Shown: piece after piece, positions 34,979-43,768 of the stretch
Layout of the letters: every line of letters starts with the position of its first letter
Numbering within the stretch: the stretch's first letter is position 1
Assembly (NCBI RefSeq): GCF_900184225.1
Contig: NZ_FXWZ01000003.1
Location: 1,243,684 to 1,307,683, forward strand
Reading direction: 5' to 3'
Length of the DNA stretch: 64,000 nt
Source of the DNA: Brevibacterium ihuae
GTDB taxonomy: Bacteria; Actinomycetota; Actinomycetes; Actinomycetales; Brevibacteriaceae
Translations under genes and position numbers: made by a program
The notes under the pieces: generated by a model
What the model was told of the DNA's origin: nothing
The model's input: the letters and a program-made list of their open reading frames with translations, nothing else
The model's database searches: none

Positions 34979-36217
34979 TCAGACTCCCTTCTCGTCGATG
35001 GTGTCGGACAGGCGGGTGATCGGCAGCTCTCCGGTGGTGGGGCTGACCGAGGCCATCGAGTTGAGCAGTGCGATGCGCGGGATCACTCCGACCAGGCGGT
35101 CCTGCTCGTCGATGACGGCGAGCGGCACCGGTGAGGACGAGCTCTGCGCGAAGAGCTCCGACATCGGGGTGTCGGGTCGCACGGTGAGCACGTTCTCGGT
35201 GGTGTAGACGCTGCGGAGGTCCGTGACGCCTTCCCGGGCGGCGGCGACCGCCGACCGGTCGCTCACCTGGCCGAGCAGTCGTCGGTCGCGGCTCGTCACC
35301 AGCAGGCCGGAGGCCTTCGTGTCCTCCATGACGCGGATCGCCATGCGTGGTCCGGCGGTGTCGGTGACGACCGCTCGCGGCTTCTGCATGATCGACGACG
35401 CAGTGAGGACGCGGGTCCGGTCGACGTCCTGGACGAAGCTCGCGACGTAGTCGTCGACCGGGTTCGTGAGGATGTCCTCGGCGGTCCCGATCTGGACGAT
35501 GCGGCCGTCGCGCATGACTGCGATGCGGTCACCGAGGTACATCGCCTCGTTGAGGTCGTGGGTGATGAAGACGATCGTCTTGTTGAGCGTGGACTGGAGC
35601 TCGACGAGCTGATCCTGCATCTCGCGCCGGATGAGCGGGTCGAGGGCGGAGAACGCCTCGTCCATGAGGAGGATGTCGGTCTCCGCAGCGAGCGCCCGGG
35701 CGAGTCCGACGCGCTGCTGCATGCCGCCGGAGAGCTGCCCCGGATACTTGTCCCCCCAGCCGTCGAGCCCGACGACCTCGAGCCAGTGGTCGGCCCGCTC
35801 GAGCCTCTGGGACGTGGGAACCTGCTTGATCTCGAGTGCGTACGCGGCGTTCTCCCGGACCGTCCGGTGGGGGAGGAGCGCGAAGTGCTGGAACACCATG
35901 GCGATGTTCTCCGCCCGCAGCTTCCGCAGCCGGGCCGCCGGCATGTGCGAGATGTCCTCACCGGCGACCTCGACGGTGCCGGAGGTCGGTGCCCACAGTC
36001 CGTTGATCATCCGGATGAGGGTCGATTTGCCGGAGCCCGACAGGCCCATGACGACGAAGCTCTCGCCCTTCTCGACCTCGAAGCTCGCGTCGATGACTGC
36101 TGCGGTGCCGAGGCGTCTGAGCTCGTCGCGGGAGCTTCCGGCCTCGAGCCTCTCGACGACCTCACGGCCGTTGCGGCCGAAGACCTTGTAGACGTGGGAG
36201 GCACGGACGACTGCCAT
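34979..36217 (-). CDS. Glycine betaine ABC importer ATPase with CBS domains
   Basis: 412 residues. Walker A GLSGSGKST (58-66), signature LSGGMQQ (162-168), Walker B ILLMDEAFSALDP (182-194). Two C-terminal CBS domains (about 280-400) match OpuAA/ProV, where they sense ionic strength or cyclic-di-AMP and gate transport. The start at 36217 has GGAAGG upstream. First gene of a three-gene operon (ATPase, permease, binding protein). The 467-bp region upstream carries inverted repeats that may control it. Confidence 0.92.
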   Translation of the reverse strand: MAVVRASHVYKVFGRNGREVVERLEAGSSRDELRRLGTAAVIDASFEVEKGESFVVMGLSGSGKSTLIRMINGLWAPTSGTVEVAGEDISHMPAARLRKLRAENIAMVFQHFALLPHRTVRENAAYALEIKQVPTSQRLERADHWLEVVGLDGWGDKYPGQLSGGMQQRVGLARALAAETDILLMDEAFSALDPLIRREMQDQLVELQSTLNKTIVFITHDLNEAMYLGDRIAVMRDGRIVQIGTAEDILTNPVDDYVASFVQDVDRTRVLTASSIMQKPRAVVTDTAGPRMAIRVMEDTKASGLLVTSRDRRLLGQVSDRSAVAAAREGVTDLRSVYTTENVLTVRPDTPMSELFAQSSSSPVPLAVIDEQDRLVGVIPRIALLNSMASVSPTTGELPITRLSDTIDEKGV

Positions 36218-36684
36218 GGTGGCGGGTCCTTCCTGTCGGCGACGTGCATCGAGGTCGGCCGTCGGCGAGCGCGGCGTCAGCTGCAGCCGGTGGTCGGCGT
36301 CCGGGGGCCGGGGGCGCACGGAGGTATGGGCATCGACCCGGGGTGCGACCTCTGTCCCACGACACTATCGAACCGCTGTCACGGAGCACCGGCGATTATG
36401 TGTGCCACAGCGGTGGCCGGCGTCCCCCGGATCGCCGAGGAACGCCCCTCACCAGGAACGATGATCGATAAGGGGCGTTACTCGATCGTTACTCCCGGTC
36501 GCCGCGGAGAGCCGGGTGGCGTCGCCGCCCGAGAATGAGGCCCGACGGTGGGGCCTCGGATCCGCGACGGTGCGCCCGCCCTGTGCGAGGGAGCGCTTTC
36601 CGGTCGCCTGGGAAGTGCGGGAGGGGTTCTACCGGCGGTAGAATCGGGACCGGCACCGCGATGACGACACGGGAGGGGGCGGGA
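36218..36684. other. 467-bp divergent intergenic region upstream of the betaine importer
   Basis: No convincing gene; frames here give shadow-type translations. It holds two overlapping inverted repeats at 36441-36490 and a looser CCGCTGT/ACAGCGG pair (36373-36379, 36407-36413). It must contain the importer promoter and that of the small membrane protein at 36685. Confidence 0.55.
36441..36490. promoter_or_regulatory. Overlapping inverted repeats upstream of the betaine importer
   Basis: A perfect 9-bp repeat AACGCCCCT / AGGGGCGTT (36441-36449, 36471-36479, 21-base spacer) overlaps a second dyad in which AACGATGATCGATAA (from 36457) partly pairs with TTACTCGATCGTT (to 36490). The two foldings exclude each other. 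Candidate operator or leader switch, about 225 bp from the importer start. Confidence 0.35.
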
Positions 36685-37296
36685 ATGGAGCGTCGAGCAC
36701 GCCTGTGGCGTTCGACCGCCGCCGCCCTCATCGCGACCCTCACCGCCCTCGCATTCCACGCCGAGGCCGGCGGGGCCGGCTCCGTGCTCGCCGTCGGCGT
36801 GAGCTTCGTCCTCACCCTGTGGGTCGGCGTGCTGCTGGCCGGCAGGCGCCTCGGGCCGCTCGCGCTCGGCGTCGTCGTGGCGCTCGCACAGATCCTCCTC
36901 CACTGCACCATGACGGTGTTCTCCGCCGGGCCCCTCGTCGTCCGCAGCATGCATTCCGGGTCGGTGCTCTTCTCGCTCGGGACGGCGGATCACGGTGCCC
37001 ATCACGCCGCTCCCCACCTCTCCGGAGCCGCCGGCGGATCCCTCGACGCGGCGATGATCGCCGCCCACGTCGCGGCCGCTGTCGTCACCGTCGCGTTCCT
37101 GCGATACGGCGAGACCATGGTGCTCGCGCTCCACGAGGGGCTGCTCGGCCCCCTCGCGCTCCTGTTCCTGTCCGGCGGCGTGCCCCCGGTGCGCCGCGTC
37201 CGGAGCATCCCCCGCGATCCCGAGGTGCGGGCCGTCACGGCCGCGGTCGTCGACTCGCGCTTCCGCCGCGGACCTCCGCTGCTCCTTCCCGCCTGA
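36685..37296 (+). CDS. Small membrane protein upstream of copper chaperone and peroxidase genes
   Basis: 203 residues, about five hydrophobic segments, then a hydrophilic C-terminus. A loop near 105-120 is His-rich (DHGAHHAAPH), and another His and Met residues lie near LHCTMTVF. This pattern suggests metal handling. Similar genes in actinobacteria are found beside PCu(A)C proteins, as here. I cannot name a family. GGGAGGGGG precedes the ATG at 36685; alternative in-frame starts at 36661 or earlier are less well supported. The next gene starts 179 bp later on the same strand. Confidence 0.6.
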   Translation: MERRARLWRSTAAALIATLTALAFHAEAGGAGSVLAVGVSFVLTLWVGVLLAGRRLGPLALGVVVALAQILLHCTMTVFSAGPLVVRSMHSGSVLFSLGTADHGAHHAAPHLSGAAGGSLDAAMIAAHVAAAVVTVAFLRYGETMVLALHEGLLGPLALLFLSGGVPPVRRVRSIPRDPEVRAVTAAVVDSRFRRGPPLLLPA

Positions 37297-37475
37297 CGCT
37301 CTCCGCGCTCGGGCACATGCGCACCCGCTCGGGTGCTCCCATCACTCACCGAACGGACCGCTCGCCCTGCGGCCGATGCTCCGCGCACCCCGCCGGGGTC
37401 CCCGCTGCGGCAGCCGTCGTGCTCGACCGGCCGCCGCGCTCGGCGACCGATCCGTTCGCATCGGAAGGACACATC

Positions 37476-38105
37476 ATGTCAGCACTGTCACGCACCATCC
37501 TCACCTCGACCTCGATCGCTCTCGTCCTCGGACTCGCCGCCTGCGGCGGGGGCGGCGATGCGACCGCGGAGAACAAGAGCACGGCCGCCGCGTCGGAGAG
37601 CGCGGCCGCCCCCATCGGCTCCGAATCGGAGGCGGAGGACGCCTCCCTCGTCTGGGAGGACGCCTGGGTCAAGGCGGCCGACGAGGGGATGACCGGCGCG
37701 TTCGGCACGCTCCGCAACGACTCCGAGAACGACATCAGCGTCACCGGCGCCGCGAGCCCCGTGGCCGGCTTCGCCGAGCTCCACGAGACCGTGAGCGACG
37801 ACGGCGGCAGCACGATGATGCAGGAGAAGGAGGGCGGATTCGTCGTCCCGGCGGGAGGAGAGCTCACCTTCGAACCGGGCGGCGACCACGTCATGCTCAT
37901 GGACCTCCAGGAGCCGATCGTGCCGGGCGACGAGGTGGCGATCACTCTGACCACCGACGCCGGGGACATCGAGACGACGGTCGTCGCGAAGGAGTTCACC
38001 GGCGCACAGGAGGAGTACGTCCAGGGCCACGGCGGTGAGGACGGCGCCTCCGAGGGCGAGGACTCCGAGGACACCGACGGCGGTCACGGCGACCACGATC
38101 ACTGA
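37476..38105 (+). CDS. PCu(A)C-type copper chaperone lipoprotein
   Basis: 209 residues. The lipoprotein signal ends in LAACG. After a Glu/Ala/Ser-rich linker comes a cupredoxin-like PCu(A)C domain (about 50-180), with the copper motif H-Mx-M ... HxM spread over ELHETV, TMMQEKEGG and GDHVMLM. A C-terminal tail ends in a His/Asp-rich GGHGDHDH that may bind extra metal. The family delivers Cu(I) to cytochrome oxidase outside the membrane. The Dyp peroxidase gene starts 37 bp downstream, so they are probably co-transcribed. Confidence 0.88.
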   Translation: MSALSRTILTSTSIALVLGLAACGGGGDATAENKSTAAASESAAAPIGSESEAEDASLVWEDAWVKAADEGMTGAFGTLRNDSENDISVTGAASPVAGFAELHETVSDDGGSTMMQEKEGGFVVPAGGELTFEPGGDHVMLMDLQEPIVPGDEVAITLTTDAGDIETTVVAKEFTGAQEEYVQGHGGEDGASEGEDSEDTDGGHGDHDH

Positions 38106-38142
38106 TCGCGAACGCCCACCCGACACGACAAGGAGATCGACC

Positions 38143-39447
38143 ATGGACATCGGACGTCGACACGTGCTCGGCGCCTCGGTCCTCGGTGTCGGCGCCGGGG
38201 TCGGTGCCGGATTCCTCGCTCAGCGGGATCCGGCGCCGGCCCCGGCCCCCCGGCCCGATACCTCCGGCCTCAACGGCGCACAGCTCGAACCCTTCCACGG
38301 CCGCCACCAGGCGGGGGTGGAGACCGTTCCGCAGGCGCACGCCCTCTTCATCGGCCTCGACCTCGTGGAGGCGATCGATGCCCGGCGGACGGTGAACATG
38401 CTCCGTCTGCTCACCGACGACGCCGCCGCGCTCACCCGGGGCACCGCGCCCCTCGCGGACCCCGAGCCCGAGCTCACCCCCGACCCGGCCCGCCTCACCG
38501 TGACCTTCGGGTTCGGCGAGGCGCTCGTCGCCCGCGCGGGGCGACGGCACGTCCCCGACTGGCTCCACCCGCTCGAGGAGTTCTCGATCGATCGGCTCGA
38601 GGCGGACCGCAGCCGGGGTGACCTGCTGCTCCAGATCTGCGGGGACGATGCGCTCGCCGTGTCGCACGCCGCGCGCATGCTGCTCAAGGACTCCCGCGCC
38701 TTCGCCCGCGTCGCGTGGCCCCGCACCGCATTCCGGCGAGCCTACGGCTCGCGGCCGCTGGGCACCACCCAGCGCAACATGTTCGGCCAGGTCGACGGGA
38801 CGGCCAATCCCGGACCGAGGTCCGAGGACTTCGCCCGGCTCGTCTGGGGTGAGACCACCGGACAGGCGACGCCGGTGTTCTCCGCCCGCGGGGAGCCGCC
38901 GCTCGACCTCGGCGCACGACACCCCGCGTGGCTGCGGGACGGCGGCACCACGCTCGTCCTCCGGGACATCGCCATGGACATGGAGACCTGGGACGAGGCG
39001 GACCGGCCGGCCCGCGAGTTCGCGGTCGGGCGCGACCTGGCACGCGGGGCGCCCCTCACCGGACGCGAGGAGCACGACGTCCCCGACCTCGCGGCCGTCG
39101 ATGCGCGCGGCCTCACGGTGATCTCGCCGGCCAGCCACGTGGCGCGGTCGCGCAACGAGCGGAAACCGGAGGAGCAGATCTTCCGACGGGTGTACAACTA
39201 CCACGCGGTGCCGACCGCCGACGCCGCGGGCACCGGACCGACGGGCTCCCGGCAGGTGAGCACGGTGGGTCTGATGTTCGCCTCGTACCAGGCCGACATC
39301 GAGCGGCAGTTCCTCCCGATCCAGCGCCGACTCGACGGCATGGACCTGCTCAATCAGTGGACGACGCCGATCGGCTCGACGGTGTGGGCGATCCCGCCGG
39401 GCGTCGCGGACGGCGACTACGTCGGCAGCCGGCTCTTCGAGGGGTGA
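38143..39447 (+). CDS. Tat-exported Dyp-type heme peroxidase (EfeB-like)
   Basis: 434 residues. A twin-Arg signal (R5-R6, HVLGASVLG) predicts export of the folded heme protein. Dyp hallmarks: GQVDGTANP with distal D218, proximal H332 in SPASHVARSRN, and the distal Arg nearby. Class A (EfeB/TyrA-like) members oxidise dyes, or take part in iron or heme handling with EfeU/EfeO. No EfeU or EfeO gene is present here; the neighbour is a copper chaperone. AAGGAG precedes the ATG at 38143. Confidence 0.92.
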   Translation: MDIGRRHVLGASVLGVGAGVGAGFLAQRDPAPAPAPRPDTSGLNGAQLEPFHGRHQAGVETVPQAHALFIGLDLVEAIDARRTVNMLRLLTDDAAALTRGTAPLADPEPELTPDPARLTVTFGFGEALVARAGRRHVPDWLHPLEEFSIDRLEADRSRGDLLLQICGDDALAVSHAARMLLKDSRAFARVAWPRTAFRRAYGSRPLGTTQRNMFGQVDGTANPGPRSEDFARLVWGETTGQATPVFSARGEPPLDLGARHPAWLRDGGTTLVLRDIAMDMETWDEADRPAREFAVGRDLARGAPLTGREEHDVPDLAAVDARGLTVISPASHVARSRNERKPEEQIFRRVYNYHAVPTADAAGTGPTGSRQVSTVGLMFASYQADIERQFLPIQRRLDGMDLLNQWTTPIGSTVWAIPPGVADGDYVGSRLFEG

Positions 39448-39490
39448 GCACGCGGTGCGGATGAGCGGCGGCCCGCTCTACAGTGGTGCC

Positions 39491-40267
39491 ATGAAGTCCT
39501 TGCCCTTCGTCCCCGCGGACACGTTCCCCGCCGTCATCGTCCCCCTCTCCGCCGTCGACCCCGAGGAGCTCGGCGAGCAGTCCGCACGCTGCGCGGCGAC
39601 GGAGGGCGTCGACGTCATCGAATGGCGCGTCGACGCCCTCGCGGAGTTCGGCGCGGTCGACCACGTCCTCGAACCCCACGAGCTCGAAGGGATCCGCGAC
39701 CGGGTCCGCGCCGGCTGGGAGGCGCTCCGCGCGAACACCGCTCAGCCGGTGCTCGTCACCGTCCGGACGCGGGGCGAGGGCGGCGCGGCCGCGCTCACCG
39801 ACGAGGCCTACGCCGGACTCGTCGGCACCTTCATCGAGCTCGGCCCGGAGGCCGTCGACATCGAGTTCGAGCGGACCACCGCCGAGGCGCTCATCGCCCG
39901 CGCCCATGACGCGGGCGTGTCCGCGCTCGCCTCGTTCCACGACTTCGAGCGCACGCCGCCCGCCGAGCACCTGCTCCGCCTGATGTCGACGATGCACCGG
40001 GCCGGGGCCGACGTCGCGAAGATCGCCGTCATGCCCGAGCACCGCACCGATGTGCTCGAGGTGCTCAGCGTGGGGGACCGGGCCCAGGCCACCCTGCCGA
40101 TCCCCGTCGTCGCGATCTCGATGGGCGAGCTCGGCAAGGCGACCCGGCTCGTCGGCAGCGAGTTCGGATCCGCCGCGACCTTCGCCGCGGTCGGCCGTCT
40201 CTCCGCTCCCGGGCAGCTCACCGTGCCGCAGGTGCGCGCCGCCCTCGACGCGCTCGGCGCCGACTGA
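39491..40267 (+). CDS. aroD: Type I 3-dehydroquinate dehydratase
   Basis: 258 residues, class I aldolase-type dehydroquinase. The Schiff-base Lys is K177 (GADVAKIAVMP) and the catalytic His is H150 (ASFHDFERT), matching the spacing in E. coli AroD. Actinobacteria normally use the type II enzyme (AroQ) for the shikimate pathway. A type I copy beside a hydratase suggests a catabolic quinate/shikimate role or an alternative isozyme; that is inference. The ATG at 39491 fits the family start. 55 bp before the next gene. Confidence 0.9.
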   Translation: MKSLPFVPADTFPAVIVPLSAVDPEELGEQSARCAATEGVDVIEWRVDALAEFGAVDHVLEPHELEGIRDRVRAGWEALRANTAQPVLVTVRTRGEGGAAALTDEAYAGLVGTFIELGPEAVDIEFERTTAEALIARAHDAGVSALASFHDFERTPPAEHLLRLMSTMHRAGADVAKIAVMPEHRTDVLEVLSVGDRAQATLPIPVVAISMGELGKATRLVGSEFGSAATFAAVGRLSAPGQLTVPQVRAALDALGAD

Positions 40268-40322
40268 CGCTCCGGCCGCCGCGCCCGCGGCGGACCGGTG
40301 GATCGATCGAGGAGGATCGGAC

Positions 40323-41108
40323 ATGATCGAGCAGACCACCCGCGCGGAGCTCGCCGCGCAGTTCGCCGAGGCCTACCGCAGCGGTGAGCCCATCGCCCCG
40401 CCGAGCGCCTCGCACCCGGGCCTCGATCTCGACGACGCGTACGCCGTCCAGCGGCTGCAGGTCGAGGCCTGGGAGACCGCCGGCGACCCGGTCCTCGGCT
40501 ACAAGATCGGGCTGACCTCGAAGGCGATGCAGGACCAGTTCGGCGTCGACGAACCCGATTTCGGCGTTCTCCCGGCGAGCGGCTTCCTGCTCTCCGGCAC
40601 CCCGGTCGAGGCGGAGCGCTTCATCGCCCCGCGCATCGAACCGGAGATCTCCGTCGTCCTCGGACGCGATCTCGCCGGACCCGGCGTCACCGCGGTGCAG
40701 GCGCTCGCCGCCATCGACTGCGCGCTCGCCTCGATCGAGGTCATCGATTCCCGCGTCGCCGACTGGCGGATCACGGTGGCGGACTCCGTGGCGGACAATG
40801 CGAGCTTCGGCGCCGTCGTCCTCGGTTCGCGCCCGCGGGCGTGGAGCGACATCGATCCGATCCTCACCGGCTGCGTGGTCCAGGTGGGTGGCCGCGTCGT
40901 CGCCTCCGGAGCCGGCGGCGCGGTGCTCGGCGACCCGCTCAACGCGCTCGTGTGGCTGGCGAACGCGCTCGGCTCCCGCGGCACCGTCATGCGCGCCGGG
41001 TCCGTCGTCATGCTCGGCAGCGTGTGCGCCGCGATCCCGGTCGCCCCCGGAGACGTGGTCCGGGCGGACTTCGCCGGCCTCGGGCCGGTCACCCTCCCCT
41101 TCGTCTGA
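40323..41108 (+). CDS. 2-keto-4-pentenoate hydratase / FAH-family protein
   Basis: 261 residues resembling MhpD-type hydratases: GYKIGLTSKAMQ, the metal-site segment RIEPEISVVLG (Glu ligands), IDCALASIEVIDSR and the C-terminal PGDVVRADFAGLGPVTLPF. The family hydrates 2-hydroxy-penta-2,4-dienoate to 4-hydroxy-2-oxovalerate in meta-cleavage pathways, or decarboxylates related acids. No ring-cleavage genes are here. GAGGAGGATC upstream supports the ATG. Pairing with aroD suggests an aromatic or cyclic-acid role; unproven. Confidence 0.85.
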   Translation: MIEQTTRAELAAQFAEAYRSGEPIAPPSASHPGLDLDDAYAVQRLQVEAWETAGDPVLGYKIGLTSKAMQDQFGVDEPDFGVLPASGFLLSGTPVEAERFIAPRIEPEISVVLGRDLAGPGVTAVQALAAIDCALASIEVIDSRVADWRITVADSVADNASFGAVVLGSRPRAWSDIDPILTGCVVQVGGRVVASGAGGAVLGDPLNALVWLANALGSRGTVMRAGSVVMLGSVCAAIPVAPGDVVRADFAGLGPVTLPFV

Positions 41109-41132
41109 GGTCGCTCCGGCGCCCGGACGCCG

Positions 41133-41177
41133 AGGATCCCCCGTCCGACCCGCAGTGCGGGCCGAGCGGGGGATCCT
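41133..41177. terminator. Bidirectional hairpin between hydratase and iron-sulfur reductase genes
   Basis: Perfect 11-bp outer stem AGGATCCCCCG / CGGGGGATCCT (41133-41143, 41167-41177) with an inner CCCGC/GCGGG stem. Placed between convergent genes. Confidence 0.75.
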
Positions 41178-41205
41178 TCGTGCGTCGGGTTCCCGGTCCG
41201 GTCGA

Positions 41206-43566
41206 TCAGGCCGGCGCGGGCTCCTCCGCGCGTCGTTCGCCGCCCTGGCCGCCCTGGCCGCGGCGGACGCCGGCGAGGAGCATCTGGGCGACGTCGAGCA
41301 CCTCGACGCCCTCGGAGGCATTGCCCTCGGACTGCTCGGCGGTCAGACCGTCGGAGAGCATGACGCGGCAGAACGGGCAGCCGACCGCGATCTGCTCGGC
41401 GCCGGTGGCCACCGCCTCGCGCGTGCGGTTGACGTTGATGCGGGAGCCGATGGTCTCCTCCATCCACATCCGAGCACCGCCGGCGCCGCAGCAGAACGAT
41501 CGCTCCTGCGAGCGCTCCATCTCGCGGTACTCGAGGCCGGGCAGCGAGCCGATGAGCTCGCGCGGCGGGGTGTAGATGCCGTTGTGGCGACCGAGGTAGC
41601 ACGGATCGTGGTAGGTCACCGGCGTGCTCACCGTCTCGCCGGCGGCGGGTGCCACCGGGGTGAGGCGCTTCTCGCGGACGAGCTTGTTGAGCAGCTGCGT
41701 GTGGTGGACGACCTCGAACTTCCCGCCGATCTGCGGGTACTCGTTGGCGATGGTGTTGAAGCAATGCGCGCACGACACGACGATCTTGCGGGCCTTCATC
41801 TCGTTGAGCACCTCGACGTTCGCCTGCGCGAGCATCTGGTAGAGGAACTCGTTGCCGGCCCGGCGGGCCGGATCGCCGGTGCAGGACTCGCCGTCGCCGA
41901 GCACGGCGAAGTCGACTCCCGCGGTGTGGAGCAGCTCGGCGATCGCCTGGGTGGTCTTCATCGCGCGGTCCTCGAAGGCTCCGGCGCAGCCGACCCAGAA
42001 CAGGTACTCGACCTCGCCGAGGTCCTCGATGTCGGCGCCGACCTGCTTGATCTCGAAGTCGAGGTTCTTCGCCCACTCCATGCGCTTGCGCTGGGACATG
42101 CCCCAGGGGTTCTGCTTGTTCTCGAGATTCTTGAACAGGCCGGAGAGCTCGGTCGGGAAGGCCGACTCGATGAGCACCTGGTAGCGGCGCATGTCGACGA
42201 AGTGGTCGACGTGCTCGATGTCGACCGGGCACTGCTCGACGCACGCGCCGCAGGTGGTGCACGACCACAGCGCGTCGGGGTCGATGACGCCCATCTCGGC
42301 GAGCTCCTCGACGTCCTGCGCTCCGACGAGCGGGCGCACGGCCTCGGTCTGGGCGGACTGCGACAGGGTGCCGAGCAGGTCGAGGTTCTCGTGCGGATCG
42401 GTGATGCCCTGGTATGCGGCCATCTCCTTGGCGTGGGCCTTCTTGGCCTTCTTGTCCGCGTCCTCGGCGAGCGGCTCCGGCGGGACCGCCTCGGCCTGGG
42501 CCTTCCTGGCCGCCTGCAGCCACGGCGCCTTGGCGTCGGCGTGGTTGCGGAGATTGATCATCATGAGCTTGGGGCTCAGCGGCTTCTCGGTGTTCCAGGC
42601 CGGGCACTGGCTCTGGCAGCGACCGCACTCGGTGCAGGTGGAGAAGTCGAGGAGGCCCTTCCACGTGAAGTCCTCGATCTTGCCGACGCCCATGACGGCG
42701 TCCTCGTCCATGTCCTCCATGGCCTCGAAGTCGATGTCCTCGCCCTTGTTCTTCATGGGCTGCAGGGCACCGAGGCTCGTGCGGCCGTCGGCGTGGCGCT
42801 TGAACCAGATGTTGAAGAACGCGAGGAAGCGGTGCCAGGCCACGCCCATCGTCGGGGTGAGCGCGACGGTGACCATCCAGGCGTAGGACACGAGGATCTT
42901 GATGAGCGCGATGACGACGACGAGCGCCTCGATCGCCCCGGTCGACAGGCCGGAGAACAGCTCCCCGATCCAGAACGTCAGCGGGAAGTGGAGGAGGAGG
43001 TTCTCCTGGCCCGCACGGCCCTGGAGCACGTACTCGAGGCCGCGGAGCAGCGCGATGCACAGGGCGACCATGAGGATGGTGAACTCGACGTAGTACGCCT
43101 GCCAGAAGTTCGAGCCGAAGAACCGCGACTTGCGGTTGAGGTCGCGCGGGTGGTTGCGCTGGCGGATGATGATGAGCGCGATGATGCCGAGCAGTCCGGT
43201 GACGGCGAAGAACTCGGTGATCCACTCGTACGGGAAGAAGTGCCCGATGAGGGGGAGGACCGCATGCGGGTCGAAGAGCTGCATCGTCGCCTGGGCGAGC
43301 GTGAGCACGAGCACGCCGAAGGAGATCATGGTGAACCAGTGCGCGATCGCGACGATCGGGAGGCGCGCCATCCGGGTGTGGCCGAGGAACTCCTTGACCA
43401 GGGTCGCGGTCCGCAGACCCGCCTGGGAGGTCCGCTCCCCGGCGCCGGTCGGGGCGCCGAGCTTGAAGAAGCCGACGAACTTCCCGACCCGGGTCAGGAA
43501 GAACGACCAGCCGACGATGGTCGCGATGACGCCGATGACGATCGCGACGACCTGGAGGGCGTGCAT
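41206..43566 (-). CDS. Membrane-anchored iron-sulfur (HdrD/GlpC-like) reductase
   Basis: 786 residues. N-terminal NarI-like membrane part (about five helices, residues 1-240), two 4Fe-4S motifs (CTECGRCQSQCP near 310; CTTCGACVEQCP near 430), then two CCG domains (HCF and DPCYLGRHNG segments, CCGAGGARMW near 690). This matches the Rv0338c family, which is essential in M. tuberculosis and thought to link a soluble electron donor to the quinone pool. The physiological donor is unknown. An Ala/Lys-rich insertion lies near 360-400. ATG at 43566 with GGGAGG seven bases upstream; monocistronic. Confidence 0.9.
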   Translation of the reverse strand: MHALQVVAIVIGVIATIVGWSFFLTRVGKFVGFFKLGAPTGAGERTSQAGLRTATLVKEFLGHTRMARLPIVAIAHWFTMISFGVLVLTLAQATMQLFDPHAVLPLIGHFFPYEWITEFFAVTGLLGIIALIIIRQRNHPRDLNRKSRFFGSNFWQAYYVEFTILMVALCIALLRGLEYVLQGRAGQENLLLHFPLTFWIGELFSGLSTGAIEALVVVIALIKILVSYAWMVTVALTPTMGVAWHRFLAFFNIWFKRHADGRTSLGALQPMKNKGEDIDFEAMEDMDEDAVMGVGKIEDFTWKGLLDFSTCTECGRCQSQCPAWNTEKPLSPKLMMINLRNHADAKAPWLQAARKAQAEAVPPEPLAEDADKKAKKAHAKEMAAYQGITDPHENLDLLGTLSQSAQTEAVRPLVGAQDVEELAEMGVIDPDALWSCTTCGACVEQCPVDIEHVDHFVDMRRYQVLIESAFPTELSGLFKNLENKQNPWGMSQRKRMEWAKNLDFEIKQVGADIEDLGEVEYLFWVGCAGAFEDRAMKTTQAIAELLHTAGVDFAVLGDGESCTGDPARRAGNEFLYQMLAQANVEVLNEMKARKIVVSCAHCFNTIANEYPQIGGKFEVVHHTQLLNKLVREKRLTPVAPAAGETVSTPVTYHDPCYLGRHNGIYTPPRELIGSLPGLEYREMERSQERSFCCGAGGARMWMEETIGSRINVNRTREAVATGAEQIAVGCPFCRVMLSDGLTAEQSEGNASEGVEVLDVAQMLLAGVRRGQGGQGGERRAEEPAPA

Positions 43567-43722
43567 GATGGAACCTCCCAAGGGGCCCGAGGGGAAGTCG
43601 GGCACGGATACAGTTGTGGGGCAATTCTACTGTTCCGCTCAGGGTAGCGTAACCAGCCTGTCGAACGCACGTTAAGAATCCGTCATGACCTGGGCTGATG
43701 CCCGCGGACCGGAGACGCGGAC

Positions 43723-43753
43723 GGGGGCCGTCGGCACACGGCCGACGACCCCC
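43723..43753 (-). terminator. Hairpin downstream of the DUF4235 gene
   Basis: Stem of 13 pairs with one mismatch (43723-43735 with 43741-43753; loop ACACG), 15 bases past the stop of the minus-strand DUF4235 gene and upstream of the reductase promoter. Likely terminator. Confidence 0.6.
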
Positions 43754-43768
43754 GGGACGGTGGTGGGA

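Noticed and set aside
36218..36684. Glycine or betaine riboswitch
   Set aside because: The inverted repeats do not match any riboswitch core I know, and they are far from the start codon.
43567..43768. Small gene in the gap after the iron-sulfur reductase start
   Set aside because: No frame has a ribosome site and plausible composition; the gap holds a terminator hairpin and promoter DNA.
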